Numbered from the stretch's first letter, positions 26,944 to 36,122 are shown. The stretch is 64,000 bases of DNA from Candidatus Pedobacter colombiensis (GCA_029202485.1 CP119313.1:4898001-4962000); one strand, 5' to 3'. Numbers and translations are program-made. Notes: generated by a model not told the origin, from the letters alone.

Positions 26944-26984
26944 TATAGCCTAAACAATGTGTTAGCGACATTGTTTAGGCTATA
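26944..26984 (-). terminator. 17-bp hairpin after the TonB receptor gene
   Basis: A perfect 17-bp stem (26944-26960 with 26968-26984, 7-nt loop) starts 22 bp after the receptor stop codon on the minus strand. The following sequence is only weakly T-rich. It is probably a terminator or mRNA stabiliser, and could also attenuate read-through into the hydrolase. Confidence 0.65.
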
Positions 26985-27005
26985 TAAATAAGCGATGATT
27001 ATTGA

Positions 27006-29306
27006 CTATAAAAAGGGAACGCTAACACCAAATGTAACATTACGCCCCGGGTTATAAATACCAACCGGTTTGTATCTGCTCATATTGTTGAAATATTCCT
27101 TATTTAAAAGATTTTGTCCGGTTATCCATACGTTCAATTTACCTTTACCTGTTTTGAAACTGGTACCAATACCTGCATCTAATAAAGTGTAACCATTAGT
27201 TTCCGTTTCAAAACTATCAAAACGATTTTGTTTAAATGCATTGGTCAAACCAACTTTAATGTAACTATCCGCTAGTCCTTTAATAGTTGGTTCAAACCGT
27301 AATTCGTTATTGATGGTGGCCGCCGGGATGAATGGCAGGGGCTGATCAGTTGCCCTGTTCACACCTTTGGTGTAAGAGAAAGAGTTCTCGAAATGCAAAG
27401 ATTTCACCAGGTGAAAATCAACAGAAGCCTCTCCACCCAATAAATCTGCATTGGTTTGTACATAACGATAAACCGGCAATGTTTCTATGCTTCCATTCTC
27501 ATTATGAAGTGCAATGGTTTCATTGTTAAAGTTCCCCGGATAAATATAATTGAAGATCCTGTTGGCATAGGCATTTAACCCAAAAGTTACCTTCTCGGCT
27601 GTATACTCTAGTCCCAGATCGAACTGCATACTGGTTTCCTGCTTAAGATTGCTGTTACCAATTTCGTACCTGAAGGTTCCTTCATGTCTTCCATTAGATC
27701 CAAGTTCTGCAATGTTTGGTGCTCTGAAGCCCGACCCGGCATTACCCTTAAGCATCAGGTTTTTTGCAACTTCGAAAGCAAAACCCACTGAACCTGAAAC
27801 ATTAGAAAACTTATTGTTAAAGCCAGTAAAAATTTGCTCTCCATTAAAGTTCAAATCTTTGCCATCAATCTTTTTGTAGTCATAACGCACACCCGCATTG
27901 ATAGCTCCTTTGGCGAAGTTGCGTTTCAAATAAGCAAATGCACCGATATTGTTGCTGTTATAATCAGGGATTAAAAACTCATTACCACTATTGACATTTT
28001 TTTGGTACATGCCCTGCACACCAACAGCAGGTTGCCACTCACCCATATTAGGAAAGTTGTACTTTATATCATAGGTATATGATTTAAGGTTTAGGTTTAA
28101 ACCAGGTTCCTGTTTGCTTTCGGCAAACTCTTTCCTGATGTTATCCTGATAAGCGAATACTGTTTTCAATTGCCCCTTTCCCAGAATAAAATTGCTATTC
28201 AGGGCCGTCCGATAATGTGTGATATCTTGAAACGGCAAACCTATACTTCTTTCCTTTGCTTCTGCCTGAGTGATGATTGCTCCATCTGCATTTAAAAAAT
28301 TACCTTCAGCATCGGGACCATTCTCCACAAGACCGATATTGGTATGGAAGCGCGAGAAGGTCAGGTGCGAATAACCCCAGCTTTTATTTAAACCTAACAT
28401 CCCATTAAAGTTTAATTCATTAAATCCTGAATTTGGCACTGTGGTATCCTTATAACCAAAACCGTACGCATTTTTATAGGATGCGCGTCCACGATAAACA
28501 AAACCGTTATCATTTCCCTGCAACATTAAAGAAGAGGCGGTTAATCCATTATTGGTACTGTAAGCAGAAGTAAGGTTACCGTTGTGTACACCTGGGGCAG
28601 GAACAAGATCGTCGATCACATTAACCACTCCACCCAAAGCATCCGAGCCATACAATAAACTTGCCGGTCCTTTTAAAATTTCGACCCTTGATGCCGAGAA
28701 CTGATCAACCTCAATACCGTGCTCATCACCCCATTGCTGCGCTTCTTCTCTTGCACCATCAACCATTGTTAAAACCCTATTGTAACCAAGCCCCCTTATG
28801 ATTGGCTTAGAGATAGCACCGCCAGTAGTTACCTGAGATACGCCCGGAATTTTAGAGATGGCATCAACCAGATTTGTTGCACCAGACTGGGTCAACTCCG
28901 TTTTTCCAACCGTAACCACAGATAAACTGTTGGTTTTATTGTTAGAACTGAACGGCGAACCGGTGATGACAACCTCTGCACTCTCGATAATAGAGGGTGA
29001 TAAAGAGATCATTAAATTATGTTGGCTACTCAGATCGACAATCGCCGAATAAGTTTTATATCCCACAAACCGAACTTCAAGTAAAAACTTTCCTTTTGCA
29101 GGCACGTTTTTAAGGATAAACTCCCCTTGATCATTGGTGGTGGTAATAGCTTTCAGATCCGTAATGTAAATGGTTGCACCAGGAAGCGGTGCTTGTGTAG
29201 TGGCATCAACAACTTTACCCCTAAACTGGGCAATTTCGGTAGCAAAACTTAGTACCGGAAAAAATAGATATAGTGCTATGAATAGTAAAAGATGTACTCT
29301 TTTCAT
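27006..29306 (-). CDS. TonB-dependent receptor, probable metal or metal-complex importer
   Basis: The 766-residue outer membrane receptor has a signal peptide (MKRVHLLLFIALYLFFPVL...FATE) and a CarboxypepD_reg-like domain (about 28-112). The plug follows at about 125-230, with SGATNLVDAISKIPGVSQ, IRGLGYNRVLTMVDG and the GPASLLYGSDALGGVVN motif. The 22-strand barrel ends in a terminal Leu after FGVSVPF. A longer version starting at 29357 would put 17 residues before the signal peptide and is unlikely. The preceding small gene encodes a His/Cys-rich exported protein, a context typical of zinc, copper or cobalt import; the metal is inferred. Confidence 0.88.
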   Translation of the reverse strand: MKRVHLLLFIALYLFFPVLSFATEIAQFRGKVVDATTQAPLPGATIYITDLKAITTTNDQGEFILKNVPAKGKFLLEVRFVGYKTYSAIVDLSSQHNLMISLSPSIIESAEVVITGSPFSSNNKTNSLSVVTVGKTELTQSGATNLVDAISKIPGVSQVTTGGAISKPIIRGLGYNRVLTMVDGAREEAQQWGDEHGIEVDQFSASRVEILKGPASLLYGSDALGGVVNVIDDLVPAPGVHNGNLTSAYSTNNGLTASSLMLQGNDNGFVYRGRASYKNAYGFGYKDTTVPNSGFNELNFNGMLGLNKSWGYSHLTFSRFHTNIGLVENGPDAEGNFLNADGAIITQAEAKERSIGLPFQDITHYRTALNSNFILGKGQLKTVFAYQDNIRKEFAESKQEPGLNLNLKSYTYDIKYNFPNMGEWQPAVGVQGMYQKNVNSGNEFLIPDYNSNNIGAFAYLKRNFAKGAINAGVRYDYKKIDGKDLNFNGEQIFTGFNNKFSNVSGSVGFAFEVAKNLMLKGNAGSGFRAPNIAELGSNGRHEGTFRYEIGNSNLKQETSMQFDLGLEYTAEKVTFGLNAYANRIFNYIYPGNFNNETIALHNENGSIETLPVYRYVQTNADLLGGEASVDFHLVKSLHFENSFSYTKGVNRATDQPLPFIPAATINNELRFEPTIKGLADSYIKVGLTNAFKQNRFDSFETETNGYTLLDAGIGTSFKTGKGKLNVWITGQNLLNKEYFNNMSRYKPVGIYNPGRNVTFGVSVPFL

Positions 29307-29410
29307 CAGAATAAATTGTTTAAACGACGGCACCAGCATGTAATCATACTGATCCATCCAAATAATAAATAAGGAATTAAAAACAGGTGTTACCTGTGAA
29401 TTGATTATTA

Positions 29411-29749
29411 TTAGGCTACAGGAGGACCCCGAAGCGCCTGATCAATTAATTCTGTATAAGACCCACTTATGATATGGTAGGTTTTGGATACAGGTTTCCA
29501 AACCAGGTAAACCTGAAACTGATGTTTAGTGGTAATGTAATTTTTCTCGAAATGAGCCTCGCAGACTAAACAATGTTCCGTTTGATTGCCAATATGCAAC
29601 TTATGTGTACATGTTTTTTCTTTAATCGAACAGTGGGGCTCATCGTGATGATGATGGTGAAAAGCACTAAAAGGCGTAAGTGCTATGGCAAATACCCATA
29701 ACAACAAAATCGATAATATCCGATGGATATGTAAATGCCTTTTCCTCAA
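29411..29749 (-). CDS. Small exported His/Cys-rich protein upstream of a TonB receptor
   Basis: The 112-residue protein has a hydrophobic N-terminal segment (about 12-27). A HHHHHDEPHC cluster follows, then a CTHKLHIG segment and HCLVCEAHF, which look like metal-binding ligands. It ends in LRGPPVA. No ATG is available; a TTG at 29749 is the only start in a frame closed upstream by a stop at 29756-29758. It is the first gene of a unit with the TonB receptor 104 bp downstream. It probably binds or delivers a transition metal in the periplasm; this is inferred from composition and context. Confidence 0.75.
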   Translation of the reverse strand: MRKRHLHIHRILSILLLWVFAIALTPFSAFHHHHHDEPHCSIKEKTCTHKLHIGNQTEHCLVCEAHFEKNYITTKHQFQVYLVWKPVSKTYHIISGSYTELIDQALRGPPVA

Positions 29750-29756
29750 TTCGAGT

Positions 29757-29789
29757 CAAAACTAACAAATTCTATAGAATTATATTCAA
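29757..29789 (-). promoter_or_regulatory. Promoter with a 14-bp palindrome between -33 and -7
   Basis: On the minus strand TAGTTTTG (29757-29764) matches TAnnTTTG exactly, and TTG (29787-29789) lies 22 bp upstream. Between them is the perfect palindrome AATTCTATAGAATT (29768-29781), placed where a repressor would block polymerase. A second palindrome ACATTG-C-CAATGT lies at 29800-29812. The -7 box is only 8 bp from the TTG start codon, implying a very short leader. Confidence 0.45.
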
Positions 29790-29832
29790 TTGATTTATAA
29801 CATTGCCAATGTATGACCTGAATTATAAAAAT

Positions 29833-29873
29833 AAAAAAGAGGAACAACCGCCACAATTGCTCCCCTTTTTTAA
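29833..29873. terminator. Orphan terminator-like hairpin
   Basis: This lies in the 319-bp gap 29750-30068. Complementary arms of about 15 nt (13 pairs) with a short loop are flanked by runs of A and T. It is not downstream of any gene on either strand, so it may end a short unannotated transcript. The rest of the gap is AT-rich, with only a TATATTTG box at 30039-30046 for the next gene. Confidence 0.4.
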
Positions 29874-30068
29874 CCTAAAACTAAAAACTATATATAAGAC
29901 TATAATAATTGTAAAAGGTTTCATCGGGAACATGTATTTTTATTATTTGTAATTATTTTATTTAAGCAAAAGCTACTTACGAATAAATATTATTGTTTAA
30001 AAAAACCAAATAATCACGCTACAAAACGTTCTACTTGATATATTTGTATCTACAAATCGCCTCCTACT

Positions 30069-30461
30069 TTGAAAAAAAAAGCTGTAACATTTAAAAAGAT
30101 CCTTGTAATTGAGGACAACAACGCTATCCTGGATGTGATCACTTTAATTCTGCAAAGTGAATCTTATAAGGTTACCGGATTAAGCAAAAGTGCCGATATG
30201 ATGACGCACATAGATCTACATAAGCCTGACCTGCTTATCCTTGATATTATGCTTCCTGATGGAGATGGAAGAGAGTTGTTAAAACAACTGAGGACAAATG
30301 CACCAACAGCGCGTTTACCAGTCTTGATGATCTCGGCAAAATATACCGCACAGAACATTCAGCATGGCGAATATAAACCGAATGGTTTTTTACCAAAACC
30401 TTTCGATATTGATGACCTGCTGGATCGAATTGAGGGTATCCTTGCCGGAAAAACCTACTAA
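30069..30461 (+). CDS. Single-domain response regulator (receiver only)
   Basis: The 130-residue protein consists of one receiver domain: E15/D16, phospho-acceptor D59 (LLILDIMLPDGDG), S89 (LMISAKY) and K110 (LPKPFD). It has no output domain. It starts with TTG at 30069; the frame is closed upstream at 30036 and has no ATG. A TATATTTG box at 30039-30046 may be its -7 element. Such proteins relay phosphate or control by protein binding. No kinase is adjacent. The NTF2-like gene follows after 42 bp. Confidence 0.88.
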   Translation: MKKKAVTFKKILVIEDNNAILDVITLILQSESYKVTGLSKSADMMTHIDLHKPDLLILDIMLPDGDGRELLKQLRTNAPTARLPVLMISAKYTAQNIQHGEYKPNGFLPKPFDIDDLLDRIEGILAGKTY

Positions 30462-30503
30462 AGCAAGAATGTAATTTCGTAAATTAGGTGGAAACTAAGA
30501 CTT

Positions 30504-30977
30504 ATGAGCACTCAGGAAGAACTGATCCATCATTTTTACACCAGCTTTCAGCGCAAAGACGTGCAGGCTATGCAAGATTGTTATGCAGACAATGCTTCTT
30601 TTAGCGACCCGGTCTTTACTAATCTTAACACCCTGGAGGTAAGATCTATGTGGGCCATGTTGCTTAAAAACGGCAAAGATATGCGCCTGGAATTCAAAAA
30701 TATCAGCACTGATGAAACCGGCACTCATGCCGAATGGGATGCCTGGTATACCTTTTCAGCTACCGGCAACAGGGTGCACAATCATATCTGCGCTTCATTT
30801 ATCATTGAAAATGGTAAAATCATAAAGCACACAGATCACTTTAGTTTTTATAAGTGGGCAAAGCAGGCGCTTGGTTTTACCGGTCTCCTGTTAGGTTGGA
30901 CAAGCTTTATCAAAAATAAAATCAGGGCAAAGGCCAGAAAAAACCTGGAGGCTTTTATGGCTCGTGGCGCTAATTAA
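30504..30977 (+). CDS. NTF2/SnoaL-like family protein
   Basis: The 157-residue protein opens with ELIHHFYTSFQRKDVQAMQDCYADNASFSDPVF, the classic start of SnoaL-like cone-shaped folds. HAEWDAWYTFSATGNRVHNHICASF supplies the central sheet. These small domains bind small hydrophobic ligands or act as isomerases; no substrate is evident. The last 35 residues are basic and helical (WTSFIKNKIRAKARKNLEAF). The gene overlaps the convergent hisS gene by 4 bp at the 3' ends. Confidence 0.85.
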   Translation: MSTQEELIHHFYTSFQRKDVQAMQDCYADNASFSDPVFTNLNTLEVRSMWAMLLKNGKDMRLEFKNISTDETGTHAEWDAWYTFSATGNRVHNHICASFIIENGKIIKHTDHFSFYKWAKQALGFTGLLLGWTSFIKNKIRAKARKNLEAFMARGAN

Positions 30978-32359
30978 TTTTTCAAAAGCTCAACAATAGC
31001 TTCGACAGTTAATTTTTGCTGCTGTCCGCTATGCATGTCCTTCAATGTTAATAAGCCTGTTTGCATCTCATCACTACCAATCAAAACCACACAAGGGATA
31101 TGCTTATCATCGGCATAGCTCATTTGCTTTTTAAGCTTCGCTGAGGCAGGATATAACTCTGCGGCGATATTTTCCATACGTAAGCGCTGTAAGATCGGCA
31201 GGGCGTATCTTTCGGCTTCCTGATCAAAATTACTGATCAGAACCTTAGTACATGCAGCAGTCGATTCAGGAAAAAGGTTTAATTCCTGTAATACATCATA
31301 GATTCTATCGGCACCAAAAGAGACACCTACTCCGGTTAGGCCCTTTAAACCAAACATGCCTGTCAGGTCATCATACCTACCACCGCCACCAATGCTGCCC
31401 ATGGCTACTTCATTCGTTTTAACTTCAAATATGCAACCTGTATAATAGTTTAATCCGCGCGCAAGGGTAATATCAAGTTCTACATTAGGTCTTAAAGATG
31501 AATCGGCTTTCAGCATTTCGTTTACATAATCGAATACCGTTTCTATTTCTTTTATCCCTGTTAAGCCAGTTTCAGAAGTTGCCAGCACGGATTTTAGACT
31601 ATCCAGTTTCTGCTCATTTGTACCCTCCAGTAAGATAACCGGTTTTAGCATCTCAATATCATCAGCAGTAAAACCACGTTCTATCAGCTCTTTGATTACC
31701 CCATCCAAACCAATTTTATCCAGCTTATCAATAGCTACCGTCATGTCGATGATCAGTTCAGGTTTGCCAATTACTTCGGCGATTCCGGATAATATTTTAC
31801 GGTTATTGATTTTTATGGTAAAGTCTTTTAATCCCAGATTGTTCAGCGCCTCCTGATAGATCAAAATAAACTCTGCTTCGTTTAATAAACTGTCAGACCC
31901 CACAACATCCACATCACATTGATAAAATTCTCTGTAACGCCCTTTTTGTGGTCTGTCGGCGCGCCAAACTGGCTGTACCTGGAACCGTTTAAACGGCAGC
32001 GAAATGTCATTCTGGTGCATCACCACATAGCGGGCAAAGGGAACAGTTAAGTCATACCGCAATGCTTTTTCACTAATGGATGAAATCATTGCATTCGAAT
32101 TGGCTTGTGCCAACAAATCGGGTTTTACTTTAGAAAGGTAATCACCACTATTTAAGATCTTAAATATCAGTTTATCACCCTCATCGCCATACTTACCTGT
32201 TAAAGTGGAAAGGTTTTCCATTGAGGGGGTTTGTATTTCGGCGTAGCCATATTTTTTAAATACCTTTTTAACGGTATCAAAAATAAAATTACGTTTAACC
32301 ATTTCCTGAGGAGAAAAATCTCTGGTTCCTTTTGCTAAAGAGGGTTTGATATTCGACAT
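30974..32359 (-). CDS. hisS: Histidine--tRNA ligase
   Basis: The 461-residue class II aminoacyl-tRNA synthetase has motif 1 region GTRDFSPQEMVKRNFI, ALRYDLTVPFARYV, motif 2 RFQVQPVWRADRPQKGRYREF, the histidine-specific LARGLNYYTGCIFEV, motif 3 GVSFGADRIYDVL and a C-terminal anticodon-binding domain (VLISNFDQEAERYALPILQ). It charges tRNA-His. It is slightly longer than the bacterial average, as usual in Bacteroidota. It is downstream of the pyruvate dehydrogenase genes, which end at a terminator. Two TAnnTTTG-like boxes lie 5-25 bp before its ATG. Confidence 0.97.
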   Translation of the reverse strand: MSNIKPSLAKGTRDFSPQEMVKRNFIFDTVKKVFKKYGYAEIQTPSMENLSTLTGKYGDEGDKLIFKILNSGDYLSKVKPDLLAQANSNAMISSISEKALRYDLTVPFARYVVMHQNDISLPFKRFQVQPVWRADRPQKGRYREFYQCDVDVVGSDSLLNEAEFILIYQEALNNLGLKDFTIKINNRKILSGIAEVIGKPELIIDMTVAIDKLDKIGLDGVIKELIERGFTADDIEMLKPVILLEGTNEQKLDSLKSVLATSETGLTGIKEIETVFDYVNEMLKADSSLRPNVELDITLARGLNYYTGCIFEVKTNEVAMGSIGGGGRYDDLTGMFGLKGLTGVGVSFGADRIYDVLQELNLFPESTAACTKVLISNFDQEAERYALPILQRLRMENIAAELYPASAKLKKQMSYADDKHIPCVVLIGSDEMQTGLLTLKDMHSGQQQKLTVEAIVELLKN

Positions 32360-32395
32360 GAGCGCAAAAGTACAAAACTAACAGGCATAAAAAAA

Positions 32396-32421
32396 GGTTG
32401 TCTGCTTTTACGCTGACAACC
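32396..32421 (-). terminator. Terminator of the pyruvate dehydrogenase genes
   Basis: The stem GGTTGTC/GACAACC (32396-32402 with 32415-32421) is followed on the minus strand by a run of A-to-T complement giving seven T residues. It lies 25 bp after the E2 stop. Confidence 0.75.
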
Positions 32422-32445
32422 CTTCGTATTTTTATGAATCCGGTT

Positions 32446-34080
32446 TTAAACCAATAACTTGATTGGTTCTTCCAATAATCCTTTAAGTGTTTGTAAGAAA
32501 GCAGCACCCGTAGCGCCATCAACCACACGGTGATCACAGCCAAGGCTCAGCTTCATAACATTACCCGGTACAACTGCTCCGTTTTTAACAACAGGAATTT
32601 GTTGTATCGCACCTACAGATAGGATTGCTCCATCAGGAGAGTTAATGATTGATGTAAATTCATCAATACCAAACATACCCAGGTTAGAAACAGTAAAGGT
32701 AGATCCTTCCCAATCTGATGGCTGTAATTTTTTAGCTTTTGCTTTCTGTCCGTACTCTTTAACCTCTGCAGAGATATGAGATAATGATTTACCATCAGCA
32801 AAACGAACCACAGGAACCAATAAACCATCTTCTACGGCCATTGCTACACCGATGTTTGTATGCTCATTGAAACGGATTTTATCTCCACGCCATGAAGAGT
32901 TAACCGCAGGATGTTGTTTTAATGCAACAGCAACGGCTTTAATGATAATATCGTTGAATGAAACCTTAACAGGAGCTACTGTATTAATAGCCGCCCGTGC
33001 AGCTATTGCACTGTCCATATCAATACTAATATTTAAGTAGAAATGTGGAGCAGTAAACAGGCTTTCTGCTAAACGTTTAGCGATCACCTTACGCATTTGC
33101 GATACCGGTTTCTCAGTAAACCTTTCTTCACCAATATATTGAGGAATAACAGGCGCAGCTTTCTCTGCAGCGGGAGCTGATGAAGAATCTGCTTTTACTG
33201 ACGTTGCAGCTGCCTTAAAGTTTTCTATATCTTTTTTAATGATACGTCCACCGTCTGCACTACCTGCAACCTGTGCAAGATCAATTCCTTTATCTTTTGC
33301 AATTCTTTTTGCTAATGGAGATGCCTTTACGCGGTCTGTGCTACCAGATGAAACCGGAGCTTCTTCTTTTGCAGCAGCTTTCTCTGCAACAGGAGCATCA
33401 GCTGTTTTATCAGCAACAGGTTTTGCAGGTGCATCACCTTGACTAAGAATTCCACTGATATCAGTTCCGGCAGGTCCAACAATAGCAATAATGCCATTAA
33501 CTTTAGCAGCCTGACCTTTTTCAACACCAATATGTAATAAAGTTCCTTCTGCATAACCCATCACTTCCATAGTCGCCTTATCGGTTTCTACATCTGCAAG
33601 GATATCGTCTTCTTTAACTTTATCGCCAACTTTTTTATGCCATTCAGCAATTACGCCTTCAGTCATAGTATCACTAAGCAAAGGCATTCTAACAACTGTA
33701 ACGCCCATTTTCACTAAATCAGCTTCGCTTAAACCTGTAGCAGAAGTATTTTCTTCTTTCTTTGCTTCAGCAGGTTTAGCATCAGTTGCAGGTGCTGCAG
33801 TAGCAGCGCTTTCTGCATCAAGGGCAGCTTTATAGTCTTCACCCTCTTTACCTATTACAGCAATAACAGCATCAATTGGAACAGCCTTACCTTCTTCTAC
33901 ACCAATGTATAAAACGGTACCATCCCAATATGACTCTAAATCCATGGTCGCCTTATCGGTTTCCACTTCGGCCATTACATCGCCACTTTTAACTTTATCG
34001 CCAACTTTTTTATGCCATTTAGCCATTACACCCTCAGTCATGGTGTCGCTCATTTTGGGCATTCTAACTATTTCAGCCAT
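32446..34080 (-). CDS. pdhC: Pyruvate dehydrogenase complex E2 (dihydrolipoamide acetyltransferase)
   Basis: The 544-residue protein has two lipoyl domains: residues 1-77 with lipoyl-lysine K43 in VETDKATMDLES, and 128-202 with K168 in VETDKATMEVMG. Long Ala/Pro-rich linkers separate them. An E3-subunit-binding domain spans about 251-288 (VKASPLAKRIAKDKGIDL). The acyltransferase domain covers about 320-544, with the catalytic DHRVVDGATGA near the C-terminus. It transfers the acetyl group to CoA. It is encoded directly downstream of E1-alpha (30 bp). The E1-beta and E3 genes are not in the window. Confidence 0.95.
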   Translation of the reverse strand: MAEIVRMPKMSDTMTEGVMAKWHKKVGDKVKSGDVMAEVETDKATMDLESYWDGTVLYIGVEEGKAVPIDAVIAVIGKEGEDYKAALDAESAATAAPATDAKPAEAKKEENTSATGLSEADLVKMGVTVVRMPLLSDTMTEGVIAEWHKKVGDKVKEDDILADVETDKATMEVMGYAEGTLLHIGVEKGQAAKVNGIIAIVGPAGTDISGILSQGDAPAKPVADKTADAPVAEKAAAKEEAPVSSGSTDRVKASPLAKRIAKDKGIDLAQVAGSADGGRIIKKDIENFKAAATSVKADSSSAPAAEKAAPVIPQYIGEERFTEKPVSQMRKVIAKRLAESLFTAPHFYLNISIDMDSAIAARAAINTVAPVKVSFNDIIIKAVAVALKQHPAVNSSWRGDKIRFNEHTNIGVAMAVEDGLLVPVVRFADGKSLSHISAEVKEYGQKAKAKKLQPSDWEGSTFTVSNLGMFGIDEFTSIINSPDGAILSVGAIQQIPVVKNGAVVPGNVMKLSLGCDHRVVDGATGAAFLQTLKGLLEEPIKLLV

Positions 34081-34110
34081 TCTATAATATCTATTGAAAT
34101 GCGTTCTTAA

Positions 34111-35106
34111 TTAATCTTTTACGTAAGGATAATCCTGTTGCACATACACATCTGTATACAATTCTGATGCTTCAGGGAAAGGAGATTCTTCTGCAAATTT
34201 CACAGCGTCATCAACGATTTGCTTTACTTTAGCTTCGATTTCTTCAATCCAAGCCTCATTTGCATATTTCTCTTTCAAAACAACCTCTCTTACGGCCTCA
34301 ATAGGATCTTTAGCTTTATATTCTTCTAACTCGTCTTTTGTACGATATTTAGCAGGGTCAGACATAGAGTGTCCACGATATCTGTAGGTTCTCATCTCCA
34401 GGAAGGTCGGACCTTCACCGGCTCTTGCACGCTGAATGGCTTCATCCATTGCATTGTGAACTGCAACAGGATCCATACCATCAACCGGAGCACATGGCAT
34501 ATCAAAACCTAAACCTATTTTGTAAATGTCTGTCATATTTGTGGTACGCTCCACTGAAGTTCCCATCGCGTAAAAATTGTTCTCACAAACAAACACTACA
34601 GGAAGTTTCCAAAGCATTGCCATATTAAATGCTTCGTTTAAAGCACCCTGACGGACAGCACCATCACCCATATAGCAAATATTTACATTGTTTGTGCCTT
34701 TATATTTTTCAGCAAATGCAATACCTGCTCCCAATGGAATTTGTCCACCTACAATACCATGCCCACCATAGAAATGATGTTCTTTGCTAAACATGTGCAT
34801 TGAACCACCTTTTCCTTTTGAACAACCAGTAGCTTTACCATACATTTCTGCCATGATACTATCTGCACTTACACCTAAAGCGAGTGCATGAGCATGATCA
34901 CGATAAGTAGTAATCATGGAGTCTCCTTGCTGCATAGCAGAAATTGCTCCCGCTACCACCGCTTCCTGACCGATATATAAATGACAAAATCCACGTATTT
35001 TTTGTTGTCCATAAAGTTGACCGGTTTTCTCTTCGAACTTGCGCATCAGCAACATCGACTCAAACCACTTCAGATAGGTATCTTTATTTATTTCTACTGC
35101 ACTCAT
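34111..35106 (-). CDS. pdhA: Pyruvate dehydrogenase E1 component alpha subunit
   Basis: The 331-residue thiamine-diphosphate enzyme subunit contains GHLYIGQEA-type opening (FCHLYIGQEAVVAG), KGKGGSMHMFSKEHHFYGGH and the ThDP motif GDGAVRQGALNEAFNMAMLW ending in ENN. It also has the phosphorylation-loop-like RYRGHSMSDPAKYR. With E1-beta it decarboxylates pyruvate and acetylates the E2 lipoyl groups. It is the first gene of the pdhA-pdhC unit; a TAGATTTG box lies at 35135-35142 on its strand. A 396-bp gap separates it from the divergent NlpC gene. Confidence 0.95.
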   Translation of the reverse strand: MSAVEINKDTYLKWFESMLLMRKFEEKTGQLYGQQKIRGFCHLYIGQEAVVAGAISAMQQGDSMITTYRDHAHALALGVSADSIMAEMYGKATGCSKGKGGSMHMFSKEHHFYGGHGIVGGQIPLGAGIAFAEKYKGTNNVNICYMGDGAVRQGALNEAFNMAMLWKLPVVFVCENNFYAMGTSVERTTNMTDIYKIGLGFDMPCAPVDGMDPVAVHNAMDEAIQRARAGEGPTFLEMRTYRYRGHSMSDPAKYRTKDELEEYKAKDPIEAVREVVLKEKYANEAWIEEIEAKVKQIVDDAVKFAEESPFPEASELYTDVYVQQDYPYVKD

Positions 35107-35397
35107 TTTGGGGTGTTGATTTTTTTTACGAGAGCAAATCTACTTTTTTATTGCAATATATCGAAGTAATTGATGTAAAATGCACACTATGACTGCATAA
35201 ATAAAGCCACTGGGCAATGCTTCTAACAAGGTCAATATTAGCACATATAGCCAACTTAACAAATTAAAAGCAAACAGATCATAAAGAATGCAATCATAAG
35301 TTGCACCTAAAACCCGACTAGCCGAAACTTATATGGTGGAAAAAATTTGATACCTTTTGTTAAAATGTTAATAACTTTCAACATAAACTTAGCGGTA

Positions 35398-35429
35398 TTT
35401 GGATAAGATTTGTAAAATGTATATGTTTG
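35398..35429 (+). promoter_or_regulatory. Consensus Bacteroidota promoter of the NlpC/P60 gene
   Basis: TTTG (35398-35401) and TATGTTTG (35422-35429, perfect TAnnTTTG) are spaced 20 bp apart. The expected start site leaves a leader of about 65 nt. The remaining part of the 396-bp gap (35107-35397) is AT-rich with TGTTAA repeats at 35358-35371 and nothing else recognisable. Confidence 0.6.
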
Positions 35430-35502
35430 CCAACCAAACAATAAGCCCGCAGTGGTGTACGTTTAAGTGTAAGTGATTAATACCCAAACTTAACAGTATA
35501 AC

Positions 35503-36057
35503 ATGATAAAAAAGTTTTTGTTGTCCTCCCTAATTGGTTTGTGCAGTCTTACGGCTATCAAAGCACAAACGAAAACAAAAGAAACAAATAAATTAGCTGA
35601 TCCAGACAATTTAGCTTCTCAATATTTTTCGCAAGTTATGGGTGTTGCAGTTGATGCAACTTCAAATGTAAAATTATACAAGTTCATTTACGAATGGATT
35701 GGTACCCCTTATAGATTTGGTGGAAATACACAAAAAGGAATCGATTGTTCGGCTTTTACCAAAGCAATCTATGACAAAGTTTTCAACACGACCATCTTGA
35801 GAAACTCACGTGATATTTTTAGCATGGTTGACCCATTACCTAAAGATGAACTGAAAGAAGGAGATCTGGTATTCTTCAAAATAAAAAGCCGCAGCATTAC
35901 CCATATCGGAATTTACCTTGGAGACAACCGCTTTGCACATGCTTCTTCAAGCCGTGGCGTAGTCATCAGCAATTTAAACGAACCCTATTACTCAAGATAT
36001 TTTTATAAAGGTGGCCGTATTTTAGACGGCGTTAAAGAAGACCTGATTCAGGAATAA
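35503..36057 (+). CDS. C40 family peptidase (NlpC/P60)
   Basis: The 184-residue exported peptidoglycan hydrolase has a signal peptide (about 1-21, ending IKAQ). The NlpC/P60 domain has catalytic C82 in GIDCSAFTKAIYD, H134 in SITHIGIYLGD and polar H146 in RFAHASSS. It probably cleaves D-glutamyl-diaminopimelate bonds in stem peptides. It has a clear promoter, a 5' leader and its own terminator; the CapA-like gene follows. Confidence 0.93.
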   Translation: MIKKFLLSSLIGLCSLTAIKAQTKTKETNKLADPDNLASQYFSQVMGVAVDATSNVKLYKFIYEWIGTPYRFGGNTQKGIDCSAFTKAIYDKVFNTTILRNSRDIFSMVDPLPKDELKEGDLVFFKIKSRSITHIGIYLGDNRFAHASSSRGVVISNLNEPYYSRYFYKGGRILDGVKEDLIQE

Positions 36058-36081
36058 TCTTCCCCATCTTTTAAAGTACCG

Positions 36082-36110
36082 GTCCTTCTAATTCTTTAGA
36101 AGGACTTTTT
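36082..36110 (+). terminator. Terminator of the NlpC/P60 gene
   Basis: A perfect 10-bp stem (36082-36091 with 36096-36105) with a 4-nt loop is followed by six T residues. It ends only 13 bp before the next start codon. Confidence 0.88.
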
Positions 36111-36122
36111 TATACCCATATA

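Noticed and set aside
32369..32445. Attenuator or riboswitch controlling hisS
   Set aside because: The hairpin there is an ordinary terminator of the pyruvate dehydrogenase genes. No leader peptide with His codons and no alternative structure is visible.
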